From positions 1 through 43,325 of the forward strand of contig LRSR01004458.1 of the NCBI GenBank assembly GCA_001579985.1: DNA of 43,325 nucleotides, given 5' to 3'. A program made the position numbers and the translations under genes. This document shows, piece after piece, positions 11,550 through 27,257 of the stretch (position 1 is the first letter of the stretch; each line of letters starts with the position of its first letter). This stretch comes from Hypsibius dujardini. Lineage: Eukaryota; Tardigrada; Eutardigrada; Parachela; Hypsibiidae. The notes below the pieces were generated by a model, which did no database searches, had not been told where the DNA came from, and worked only from the letters and a program-made list of their open reading frames with translations.

Positions 11550-12866
11550 ACCGGCCGAGTTTCTCTCTGTCAATGTCTGTCTATCTCTCCGTTTATTTAT
11601 GTGCCTTGGTATGTCTGTCTGTTTGTCTGCCTGCCCGCCCTGCCCGTATCCCATTGAGTGTCTCTCTGTCTACCTGTATCTAAATTGGGTGTCTTTCTGA
11701 TTGTATGTGGCTATATTTGTGTCAGTCTTTCTGTCGCTCAGAGGAGCAGAACCGAGCTCAAATCATATCTTACGTTTCATCCGAAGAGACCAGTGAAATC
11801 TTTTTCGGCTTTCTACTGGGAATCTTCCGAGGACTGACCTCCTCTGATGCCTGTTCAAGTGACGCCGTTATTGGCAGCAGCGGATGGGGCGGTGGTGGTG
11901 GTAGCTTCGAACGGCTTCTTGATGAACTACTCTTCTTCTTGATAAGTATTTCCGGCTTAGGTACAGGTGTATTATCTGCGACTAAAACGGGTTCATTCGC
12001 TGGACTAGAAAAGAAAACAGAGTCATGAAATACAAGATGCCCAGGAAATAATTGAGCACATTTCTTCAGATAGTCAATCAATGTAGTCGTTCCGTTCAAC
12101 CACAGTTCACATAAGTCAGTCTCTCAATTGGCATGACAAATTATTCAATTAATCAAGCCATAATGCCCATGCATGTTGGAGTACATACGAACACTACCCA
12201 AACTAAAACTAAACCACGTCGATAAAATCAGCTAAACAGCAAACAAATCAGCTCCTGCTAATCAATCAATCAACCAAACCAACGTCGCAAAAATCACCCA
12301 TCCTCCACCAACCTCTCATCTTCCGATGACGACGACGAAACTAAGATCACTTTGAATTCCTTTTTCCTTCCATTTTCCATTGGTTTTACCTTAATCGCCG
12401 ATAACATCCGTTTCCGCAACGCGGATTTCCTTCGCTTCATCTTGGCCGTCGCACCGGCAGCTAACACCAAGGAATTATCCGGCGATAAAATCATCACACT
12501 GTCGTCCTGCACCTTCGTCGTTGCCGCCGCCACCACTCTCGCCGGCGTCCTCCTCCGTTTCACCACATTTCTATCCGTCTCATGCGAAGACTTACACTTC
12601 ACCAGCGCCAACCCAGGCACCGGTCTGCTGGTGGAAGACTGAATTTCCTCGATCGCGTCCGCCGATTCCACGATCTCCACACTGGCTTCCCGAGCCGTTT
12701 TCTGCCGCTCGCGCTCCTTCGTCTGCTTTTCCAACGCTTTTAGGTGTGTGTCCGACGTTTGGGACACCGCTTGGACCGGCGGCGGGGGTTTAGCGGTTGA
12801 ACTTTTTGCGTTTTTATCGAAGACGTCGGAAATCAACTCCCCAACAAACTCACTCGTTTTACTCAT
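10939..12866 (-). CDS. SLX4: SLX4-like, C-terminal part with conserved SLX4 C-terminal domain
   Basis: Exons 12866-12298, 12004-11774, 11346-11124 and 11031-10939, all in phase: 371 aa from an ATG at 12866 (context gaaaATGAG). The first three quarters are low-complexity, Ser- and Lys-rich with acidic Ser clusters (VSSSSSEDERL). The last about 100 residues match the SLX4 C-terminal helical domain that recruits the SLX1 nuclease: NKILLYETIYIKPF, then LIIKTESLMDFFDSQ, then a Lys-rich tail (GGKKKRG). SLX4 is the scaffold for structure-specific endonucleases in crosslink and Holliday-junction repair. The piece at 14328-13050 lies directly upstream on the same strand and carries an SLX4-like N-terminal motif. 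The two are either one gene (joining 13054 to 12861 keeps frame) or adjacent halves. Assignment rests on the C-terminal domain. Confidence 0.65.
11461..11700. repeat. (CTGT)n microsatellite in an SLX4 intron
   Basis: A pure CTGT run from about 11461 to 11549, then a degenerate tail, between the SLX4 exons ending 11774 and starting 11346. The sense strand of the gene reads ACAG, opposite to the tracts in most other genes here. Confidence 0.95.
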
Positions 12867-13049
12867 TTTCCAGATTCCTCAAGCACAGGTAGGTCGGAGT
12901 AGAATAATATCGTGCTGAAATGGTCGAAAACACACACGGGAAATGGAGCCAACGAGGCGCATAGATAAATGTGCGAACAAAATTCAAAAAAAATCTCCCC
13001 CCCCCCTCATGAAGTAAAAAGTCAGCGCAGCAGAGTGCAAAAAACGTGG

Positions 13050-13487
13050 TCACATTTCCAGATCGGAATCCTCCGATGAGCTGAATAAAATGAGGGTTCG
13101 GGCGTCTTCATTGTCGTCGTCGGACAAGGCTTCGTCTTCCGGGAGAATTTGGCCGGTTCCGGGGAGCTCCTCACGCACGTCGGAGACGGCAGTGTATTCC
13201 GCAACGGCCGTTGGACATGCCCTGGAATTACAAATTAGTCGCGTATAAGCGAATTCCGCAAATGACTGAAGAAACGAAATGATAGAAGTGAAATAGGAGA
13301 ACAAAACCGAAACAAAAAGCAGCCTGGTTGTTTTGATTCCAATTCCAGACAAAATGGAGTTGTGAATATTGGTAATGGGACTGCGAATGGCGGAATAAAA
13401 TCCGACCCACAGCGCCGCAATGTCGGGGTGCTGGTGGGTGGTTGATGGAGAAGCCAGAATGCTTATGAACTGAATTAAACTTAACTA

Positions 13488-13520
<33 letters not shown>

Positions 13521-14328
13521 CTGATTGATTGATTGATTGATGGATGGATGGTTTGATCTTCGGGTCTTCCTGAGTGCAGATCAGATTCAGAAGTAGGATT
13601 TCAAAGTCATCCATGGCCACGGATTATATAAGATGGAAATCACACGAGCTGAAAATGGTACGTACAGTTCGATTTTCGATAGCATTGGAGTGGCTTCGAG
13701 ACATTCGGTTGGGGGCGGATCCCTGTCAGTATCTCGAGTGGAAGATTCGGGTTCGTCGAAGGGAATTTCCGAATGGAATCCTAGGAGCTGAAAACAAACG
13801 AAGCGCCATGTAAGCCGTCATAAAAAAGCAGCACCAAATATTATACAGCAAAATTACCTTTGAGGGCGGAGCCAGCGGTGTTAACTTGAAACCGGGAATC
13901 TGCGACAAGCTCGGAAAATGTCCCTGACTGCTCTCCAAGCAAGGCGTTATAGGCGGAACCAGCGACGCCACGTAGAACGCACTTAGATTTAACAATAAAA
14001 GTTTCTCCGATAGCGTCCACATGCTGTCCGGCAGTTGTCCATCTTTTTCGCCAGTTTCGGCGATCCTCCGCTGCTGGAGGCTGCTTTCCGGTAGAGAACC
14101 CGCCGGTATTGCCGTTCCTGTGCGGCATCTCCCCACGAGGGCCGCGACTCGATCGGAAACGATTTTCTTTGAGTCTTTCGGATCGCGCTCAATTAGAATG
14201 GGTGGAGGCGCAGTGAATTTTATCTTGGTCTTGGTTGATTTCGCCGCGGCGCGCTTCGTGCGGGCAATATCGGTAGAGGGCTCCATCGAGGCAGACAAGG
14301 CCAGAGCGACCTGCGTTTCTTCGTCCAT
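13050..14328 (-). CDS. SLX4: SLX4-like, N-terminal part with ubiquitin-interacting-like motif
   Basis: Exons 14328-13858, 13787-13666 and 13221-13050 (TGA), in phase: 254 aa. The N-terminus DEETQVALALSASME resembles the acidic ALALS motif found in SLX4 proteins and ubiquitin-interacting motifs. A stretch resembling the metazoan SLX4 middle region follows (LWTLSEKLL, FYVASLVPPITP). The C-terminus is acidic (EDEALSDDDNED, LFSSSEDSDLEM). An acceptor (cattttttcag) sits four bases before the ATG, so a 5' UTR intron, or an upstream coding exon around 14540-14490, is possible. The last codons overlap a potential donor (GAAAT then gtgacc at 13053) that would join the exon starting 12861 in frame, giving one 623-aa SLX4. 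That acceptor is poor, so both options stay open. Confidence 0.55.
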
Positions 14329-14371
14329 TTTTCTGAAAAATGTCGGTTTTGAAATTATGCATCGAAAAACG

Positions 14372-14480
14372 ACTGTCTGTCTGTCTGTCTGTCTGTCTAT
14401 CTGTCCGTCTGTCTGTCAGTCTATATCTATGTATGTCTATCTGTCTATCTGTCGGTCTGCCGGTCTGCCTGTCTGTCAAC
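14372..14480. repeat. (CTGT)n microsatellite upstream of the SLX4-like start
   Basis: CTGT run with CTAT/CTGC variants immediately upstream, in transcription order, of the exon starting 14328; probably intronic or 5' flanking. Confidence 0.9.
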
Positions 14481-15604
14481 CTGCTGCCTGCCAATTGCTG
14501 TACTTCAAAGCTCGCATAGTGATGCATTTCTGCCGGGTCCGTTTTCCTCCTCCTAGAGTACTAGAGAAAGTACTGGACATTGAGCTGGAGTACGTACTAC
14601 CGGAGAGCTGCGACACGAAAGCCGTCGTCGTTTTCTCTAGTATTAAACCACATGACTGGGCGTGTACTTCAAGCTCCTGCCAAAAAAAAACGGAACCTTA
14701 ACTGATTTCACTGAAAGAAAGAAAATGATATAAAACTAACGAGAATCTGCTACACTAGTGATATATCCTGTTAGCACGACACTGATTTGCCGATTGAGCT
14801 CGCAGCATAGAATTTTATCCACTGCGTTAATTGATTGGTCGATTGAATGATCACAGCCACTTAGCGCCATGTTCGCAAAATTTTCCAAATCCCTGCAACC
14901 ACGGTGTGGGTGTGGAAACAAACCCACACGATTTGTAACTGATTTTTCGATGCGTTATCAGCAAGAAATACGACCTCAACTACAATTCATGGCATTCATA
15001 CCGTAGGAAGAAGTTTGATTTTGCAGCAACAAGGGCAGAGAAGCTTCGTAGGAGGAGCATTCGAAGCGGCTGCAGCACGCGCCGCAATCATTTCCGATGC
15101 TGCGGTCGACAGAAGTTTGGAACAATCAGACGGGACGAAAAATGTGCCGCGAGAATTTAAAATATGATGGAATTCATTTATCGGTCACTCATCATCCCCT
15201 GCTTCACATCGCGCAGTAATACAAGGACGACGCACAGCAAACCAATTTAATAATAACACAGCATAAAACAAAACTATCAATACAGGAGAAATCTGGGTAA
15301 AATGAAAGCCACAGCAATCAAATAACTCAGAAAGCACAACAACAACCGACAGAAAACGCGCAGTTTTCAGTTGTCATAGTCAACAATCGAAATTTGCTGA
15401 TTAATGCAGTTCCCTTAAGACTACTTCACATCAAACGTCCAGACACGCCGGCGTTGCTTGATTGGTCGATTGCTGGCACATTGTTTCTAATTGCAATAGA
15501 AGCACGTTGATTGATTGGCTGATTGATGGTAGCAACTGACACAGCTGATTCATCTGTTTCGCGCCATCGTCGCTTGATTGATGCGTTGAGCAGTTACGCG
15601 TGGG
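14481..15604. other. Spacer without a recognisable gene
   Basis: About 1.1 kb between the SLX4-like locus and the next minus-strand gene. It holds scattered ATTGATTG clusters (for example 15453-15525) and no long open frame with convincing splice sites. It probably contains the SLX4 promoter and 5' UTR and the 3' UTR of the gene at 15605-16457. Confidence 0.5.
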
Positions 15605-16457
15605 TTATACCGGTTTTGTCTTTGGAAGGATGTAACCATCATTTGAAGTTTTTACCGCGGCAACTTTAGAAACAGCTGGGGACGGAGTCAGTGCTGCTGC
15701 CTCCTCCAGCTCCCATTGCTTGATCATTTTTAGTTTCGGCGACAGTTCCGGCTCCATAGGCAAGGTCGTCTCCGGGTCAGGAAGGAGGGCATTGGCGAAC
15801 TTATCCCAGCGCGCTATTTGTCGAGCAAGTACTGCGGGATTGCGATAAGTAAAATACCTGCAAAGTGGATTATGCACATATCCCTTGCCGGAGATTTAAA
15901 AGGTGCTTTTTTACTTGTACTATTCAAACAACACTGTCATGTCATATGGATTTGTAGGCAGAGAGAGGAATAAGCTGTTCTTTGATTGATTTATTGATGG
16001 TTCTTTCAAGTCGCAAATGGAGAATCATTCAGGTTCCACACCGCCCAAGCCAACTAATTAAAGTTACCAAACACACACGCGGGCTACTACACGCAGCTGT
16101 ACGTACCATGTCACATAGCCGAGAAGCAAAGCGCCTCCGGTGAGGTAGATGGGATGGCGAATGGACTGGCCGTAAATGGGAGTCCCATAGATTCTTTTGA
16201 TGCGGGCGGCCTTCAACCGGTAAGGATCGACGATCGGCATGCCAGACGGCCGGAAAATATGATATTCCAAATGTTTCCACTGATAAAAGCCAACTAATGA
16301 GGAAACCAAATGGTTCACAGTCAATAATTGATTCTCAAAACAATAATTGCTCTTCTAAAATGTTGACTAATCCATCAATCAACGCGTCGTTGTACTGTTA
16401 AAAAGAAACTTCATTCCAAAACAGTCTTACGTTATTTGGTTTCGGCACGCCCTTCAT
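15605..16457 (-). CDS. Small single-pass membrane protein, 150 aa, unrecognised
   Basis: Exons 16457-16431, 16279-16107 and 15857-15605 join in phase and end at TGA, giving MKGVPKPNNWKHLEYHIF at the N-terminus. An in-frame stop precedes the ATG. A basic segment (RLKAARIKRIYG, about 30-41) precedes one predicted transmembrane helix (about 52-69, LTGGALLLGYVTWYF). A soluble Lys/Pro/Glu tail ends ILPKTKPV. Size and layout resemble accessory subunits of inner mitochondrial membrane complexes, but I recognise no family and infer no function. It diverges from the HPS4-like gene, with about 410 bp between start codons. Confidence 0.6.
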
Positions 16458-16589
16458 CGATGGTTTCCACGCCGCTTAAAATATTTTGCAGAAATGGTGC
16501 AGAAATGCAACATCCAGCAACGGCTTAAGAATTACTTTTTTGTAATGGGTGACCGGTGGAAATAAAAAGGGGACATTTAGGTTGGGAAC

Positions 16590-16735
16590 ACATAGAAAAC
16601 TTGAAGGAACAAACAGAAATCTTGTAGGAACAAGCGGCAATATTACACGAACAAACGGCAATATTACACGAACAAACGAAATACTTACAGAACAAACGGA
16701 AAACCTACAGGAACACACGAAGAGGTTGCTGAAAC
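16590..16735. repeat. About 21-bp minisatellite in a divergent promoter
   Basis: About six to seven degenerate 21-bp copies of the type GGAACAAACGGCAATATTACA. Because 21 is a multiple of three, the plus strand stays open and would encode imperfect 7-residue repeats (GNITRTN). It occupies most of the spacer between the start codons at 16457 (-) and 16868 (+), so it is more likely promoter DNA than a gene. Confidence 0.8.
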
Positions 16736-16867
16736 AAGTCGAACACTTGGAACACAAGAAAATTTCCGAATTTCTGATTTCGCATCAGAGTTATCTCATT
16801 ACTTTCGAAGGCAGACTTTTTCGAGTTCCCGGATTTCAGTTTCGCTGCCGGCGCGCCTCGGGTCTTG

Positions 16868-19155
16868 ATGGATTTTAAAGAAGTGCTCTTTTTCGTAACC
16901 GACACTACAGCCTGCGTTGCCGAGGAAGACGACCCGGCCAACTCAATTCTTCTGTTCCATCCCTCCGAGGTAAGTAGAGGTGGACAAACCCCTGAAACGA
17001 AACGGTCTTTCTAACGTACAACCGACATCAGAAAATTGTTACACCTCATGGCTTTCATCTCGGCGTATAAATGTTTTCCTCCTCCTTTCTTCCCGGCTTC
17101 CACAAAACAGTTTTCATCTTCTCTTTAAGTTGAGCACCGAAGCAAAATGTTCCTGGGCCAGTCAGATTCTCGGGCTGGCGTGTTTCTGGAAGGCCTCCTT
17201 CAAAAGCGACTGCAAATTCCTCCGGATTGCCGGCTACCATTTTTCCCTCCGCGAAATCCGCTCACGATTTCTGGTGGTTCTCGGCTGGCTTTCCCCCGAC
17301 ACAACAGCACCGCAGGACCTCGTGAAGTTGGATTTGGCAGAAAAGCTGCAGTTCTTGGTGGGGAAAGTGGAACTTTTTCTGGGGGCGGCCTTCGAGGAGC
17401 TCGCAGGAGCAGCGGTCCCCGCTTCCGTTTCGGAGGACCTTGTGCGGACAATTTTTTCGCTCTATCCGTTGACGTGGGGTGATTTCCGAGTCAAAAGCAA
17501 TCACATCAGCCTTTTCAGGGTACATTTCTCGGGACATTTTTGCTCTTGCCTCTCATTTCAATTGGACATTTTCACATTATCTCAGCGCTGGGAATTGATT
17601 GATTGATTGATTAGCATCTTTTGAATCGACTTGATTTTCAATGGATTGATTGGTTGATTCACGTTGATATAGTGGTTGATTGGCTGATTCATGGGGTTTG
17701 ATTGCTTGATTCATGTGGTTTGATTGGTTTTAATTTTTCCAGCTCTTCTAGCGTATGACCAGCTGTTTTCTGAGGTACTGGCTTTCATCGGTTCAGATTT
17801 TATTTTGTCTCCTGTTAGAATAAAGTTTTGAAATTAGTTATTTGCTAGAACAATTTATTGACAAATTAATCAGCTCGGTCAAGGACCCCTTTTTGCGGTA
17901 TCGTGTCCTTATAGAGACATCCATCTCTTAGGTGTTATTGTTGATCATGCTGTTTAAATTGCAGGATGTCGATTTCATCAAAACCATTTGCAACTCTATA
18001 CTGCACAAGTGTCGAAGTAACAGCAACAATGCCGCCCACATGAGCCTTCCCCTTCCTGCCATCCTCTGCGGTCTTATCACATTCCGCGCAGACGTGCTGT
18101 TGGACGAAATCCCCGATAACTTGCAGGCTTATCGGCGAGCATTCCTAATCGCCTGCTTTCGCGATGACGCTTTGGAAAAGTTACCCAGCTTTGACGGTAC
18201 TAATCCATTTTTTAACTCGCTCACTCTGTTTGGAAGCTTAAATCAGCTCTCTTCCAGATGGCTTGTCGCAGCACGCGTTCCACCGACTTTTCCTTCCGGT
18301 GGACGATTACGAATCCTTCCGATTGGCTCGGAATTTGCGTGAAGCCAGTGAGACGATTCGCTCCCTCGGGGCGAGCCCAGTCAGGCGTTCCTCGATAAAG
18401 AGTCTCAAACCAGCGGGCCGAACCCACCACCACCACCACTCGACGACGACGACGTCCAGTGATGAGACAGTTCCGGTGCTGATTTACGTCCTTCAGAGCC
18501 GGGGGACGTCCCTGGCGTTGCTGGTTGACATGAATCAACCGGACGAGTCGTTCCGTCGATATGTCCAAAACCTGGTACTACCGAATTTCCATTTCTCTTT
18601 GCTCATTTAAGCTTTATATGTAATTTGAAATTTCTAGATTTGATTTAAAGCGGCACTAATTTATTTTTCTTTTCTATCCTAAGAGTGTCACAATCAGCCC
18701 TCTCCTGAATGTGGTGGAGGAGAGCGCCATTAACCACATTTTGCGGAGCCAATCGTCCAGCACACGTCGCAATTCTTCCCCAAGGGTAATAATTCTCTAG
18801 ATGGCCATTCGAAGCGCCTGTAAGTATCACCGACCAGTTGTACTTTTAGTTGGAGAAATTCGTGTTCGATAAGGCTGCGGATATGTTCTCGCGTACGTCA
18901 GACAGCGAGGAAGTATGCGCTCTGCTGTTGGAGTCGCAGCTGTCTATGAAGAAGGACTCTCTGGTGTCGTGCAACATTCGGTACGATCAAATGCACTCCC
19001 TTTTCCGTTTTAGAAACCTGACTGCTGGTGTATGAGTATGGCTTTCAAATCGTCTGTTTCATGTGTGATTTCTAGGCAGGGACACCTATCTTGTCTCGGA
19101 GAAGACTTTGAGACGTTCCAAACCTTCACAGTCACATACGGATGTGATGGACTGA
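16868..19155 (+). CDS. HPS4: HPS4-like subunit of BLOC-3 (Rab32/38 GEF), longin-type protein
   Basis: Exons 16868-16969, 17130-17519, 17965-18196, 18258-18574, 18684-18785, 18850-18980 and 19080-19155, phases consistent, 449 aa. The N-terminus gives a longin-like domain: VLFFVTDTTACVAEEDD, then ILLFHPSE, as in the CCZ1/HPS4 group, followed by KFLRIAGYHFSLREIRSRFL. A second longin-like segment (LPAILCGLITFRADVLL) matches the HPS4 stretch before its low-complexity linker; the linker here holds HHHHH and TTTTSSDE. Near the C-terminus VSCNIRDTYLV parallels the HPS4 tail. HPS4 pairs with HPS1 to activate Rab32/38 in lysosome-related organelle biogenesis. The acceptor at 19079 rather than 19075 was chosen because it keeps the DTYLV frame. 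CCZ1 is the main alternative, but the tail favours HPS4. Confidence 0.7.
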
Positions 19156-19663
19156 CCTGAGCGCTTGTGGCGCTCCTCTGGATTTCTACAAGGTGAGTCG
19201 AATTGTATTTTGCGGTTTTGGTTGATGGCTCGGAATTTCAGCTGGTTTTCGACTGTGCGCGTTGGTCAGACAATTCCGGGCCGAGAGCAGCTGCCGGTTA
19301 CTCGCGTATCCGACTGCCTCTGGTCGTGTACACAAACACCGTCGACAGGTTCTGACTTTAACCACTTTATTTTCAGGTCATTCTACAGTTCTTTGCTCTT
19401 TCGAGGTGATTTACTGTGCACTCTGTGGAAGGACTTCCCGAACAGCCGTCGCACCAAGGTAAGGCAACTTTTTGACGTTGCAGACAGCAACGTCACCGGC
19501 TTTGAATATTTCGACTCATGCTCCCATGACTCGAATACGTTTAGAGCCCAGATCCACCTTCCGGCTACTCGCGTATGTTAGTTCTTCCTGAAGACATACA
19601 CAAAATCCGTAGACATTTTTTTCATTCCAGACCTAAGTTCGACAAGTCATGCAGCATGCAGGG

Positions 19664-19770
19664 CTGGATGGAGACTGGACGAGCTGGTCTGCCACTGGAT
19701 GGAGGCTGGACGAGCTGGTCTGTAAGTCTGCCACTGGATGGAGGCTGGACGAGTTAGTCTGTAAGTCTGC
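19664..19770. repeat. Three-copy tandem repeat of 31-39 bp
   Basis: Three consecutive copies of a unit containing GGATGGAGGCTGGACGAG and ending GTCTGCC; the second and third include an extra GTAAGTCT. Confidence 0.8.
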
Positions 19771-20067
19771 TTTTTATTAGTTTTTTTTCTCATATAAACT
19801 CGTGTTGGTGTGGAGGTTTTCGATTGCCTGGGATGACTTTCCTCAAGGTTCTGTTTAGAGGCGACTGCTACCGCTCTCGATGAAGACAGACACAGTCTGA
19901 GGCACAATTACTTTAGACTTAATACAGCTGCAAGCGTATTCTTGTAAGATTGTCTCGATTCATTTCGGTTTATTTCAGGTAGCTCTGCACAATAGTGTCC
20001 TCTTCACGTAGGAAGAGATGACCGGTGTGCCTGCTGTCTGTACTTCCCGTAAAGGCAAAATGAAGGT

Positions 20068-20460
20068 GAGCGCTGATGGCATCCTTCGATCATAACTTTG
20101 ACTTTGGCTGTGATGTAAAAACAGTAATTGGAGTTTGTGTGATGACATTTCAACCTTTCTAAGAAGCTCTGAGCCAAACAGATTTTGAAATGTGCAGTGA
20201 TGATATCTTCCGAAAGTCGAGAGGTTTTATTGATGATTTTTTTCATAGTTTCTAGATTTTCGACTTTCGCGGAAAGTCTTCCTGCTGGTAGTCTGGAACG
20301 GGAGCTGGCCAACTAATGACACGGTGAGATCTTGATCGCCACTGCTTGTTGCAGCGCTGGATGATGTATTTTACAATTGGCGGTGATGTTAAAAAAGTTA
20401 TTGGAGTTTGCTGTATGACATTTCAACCTTTCTAAGAAGCTCTGAGCCAACTTTTCCTTG
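20068..20460. repeat. Two-copy dispersed direct repeat
   Basis: The block GACATTTCAACCTTTCTAAG followed by AAGCTCTGAGCCAA occurs near 20140-20175 and again near 20416-20451. Similarity also extends upstream (GTAATTGGAGTTTG versus GTTATTGGAGTTTG), indicating a diverged duplication with about 275 bp between copies. Confidence 0.8.
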
Positions 20461-21147
20461 ACAGTTTTCCATCATCGGAGCGAATCCGCTGACTGCCCAT
20501 TGCAGTTTGCCGTTATTTTGCAGGTTCGCTGGTAGAGTGGATCATTCACAACGGCTGCAGAGTCTCTTCACCAATAACTTTGGCCACGTCATGAGGAATC
20601 TTTCGCTGTTTTATTGTTTACACATAATGGCTATTCTGTGTGGTAACGATTTGACTAATATTTTGTTTTTGCAAATTTTGTCTGGAATTCCTCTGATATT
20701 CTTTGAGAGTTGGTTAGGTCGAAATGAAAGTCGAGCTGCTTGGTTCTTGTTGACTGACCTTTTCAGGCAAGTCAGATTTGCTGCCGTGAGTCAGCGTTAG
20801 ATGTCTGTCTGCATGTCGATCTGTCACTCTTGTGGTCAGCATGTCAGACTGGACTCCTTTCTGATCTGTCGATGTTATCTCAGCATTGGTGGATTCAAGG
20901 CAACAAAAGGGCACTGCGAAAATTATGCCCTAAAACAGTATCTCTTGTAACACCGACCGCAACAGTGTCTGCGGCGTACTCAACGAACCTTTCTTGCTGT
21001 ACGGAACTAACAGTATGCACCAACCACAGACCAGTAAGATCAATAAAAATAGGAGGAGCAAACAAAGTAGAAAAGAAGGAAAATTAGATCGCTCCTAGAG
21101 ATCTGCAGTGCATCGACGAGTGAATCACCACCTCATCAGACCGATTG

Positions 21148-26766
<5,619 letters not shown>

Positions 26767-27257
26767 GTTTGGAAATCAAATAAAAGAATGTCGAAACCGG
26801 AACAAAAACAAACCGAAATTTGTTCATTCAAAATTCAAATCAGCAACAAAAAAACACGAGAAAACAGCCACTGATTTTTGTTCGAATTCCAACACCGCAA
26901 ATCAAGCAATCGAGCGTTGACTATCTACTGTGAGCCAATTGGAATCAGCTGTCTATCGGCTCGCACTTCGGCCCGTGGCTCCAGAAAAGCTAGCCGCCGG
27001 ACCCGTCACTTCAAATCTTGTTTTCACGGCCACGTTTCCTTTTAATTCCACGGTGAAAAAAACTGTTGCACAGGTGTTTGTAATCCTTTTTATTTTTTGC
27101 CTTTACAACTGGATACGTGAGCACTTGAACGATGGACAGCAGTTTAACTTTCCATCGCTGTACTGTTTAACTGACCCCTGAAAAAGCACGAGGAAGATCG
27201 CTCAGTTTGTGCTTGACGACGGTGCTTGATTGATTGATTGGCGCACCTATCACTGCG
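26767..27257. promoter_or_regulatory. Shared divergent upstream region of RECQL5 and SLC39A9
   Basis: Only 490 bp separate the two start codons on opposite strands, so both promoters must lie here or overlap the first exons. There is no TATA box in an obvious position and an ATTG cluster near 27228-27240. Short open frames here lack support. Confidence 0.5.

Larger units (their letters stand above)
19156..21147. other. Repeat-rich convergent spacer without a clear gene
   Basis: Two kilobases between the HPS4-like and RECQL5 stop codons. It has several splice-like signals (for example a gtgagt donor near 19193) but no frame resembling a protein. Short blocks recur (see separate repeat entries), and ACTCGCGTAT occurs at both about 19301 and 19567. 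Most likely 3' UTR plus degenerate repeats; a noncoding transcript is possible. Confidence 0.5.

Noticed and set aside
13228-13620. Minus-strand open frame starting MAMDDFEILLLN with NQSIN repeats
   Set aside because: It lies in the SLX4-like intron 13665-13222; the NQSIN repeat is translation of the (ATTG)n run and flanking exons join in phase without it.
14480-14700. Additional upstream SLX4 coding exon (Met at about 14527, HHYASFEVQQLAG)
   Set aside because: It can be joined in frame only through a weak gttgac donor; not strong enough to include.
16549-16878. Plus-strand frame with heptad-like repeats
   Set aside because: It is created by a 21-bp minisatellite between divergent genes and runs out of frame into the HPS4-like first exon; no splice or start evidence.
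19076-19160. Alternative last HPS4-like exon using the acceptor at 19075 (ending TYGCDGLT)
   Set aside because: In phase and open, but the acceptor at 19079 gives DTYLVSEK, which fits the HPS4 C-terminal pattern better.
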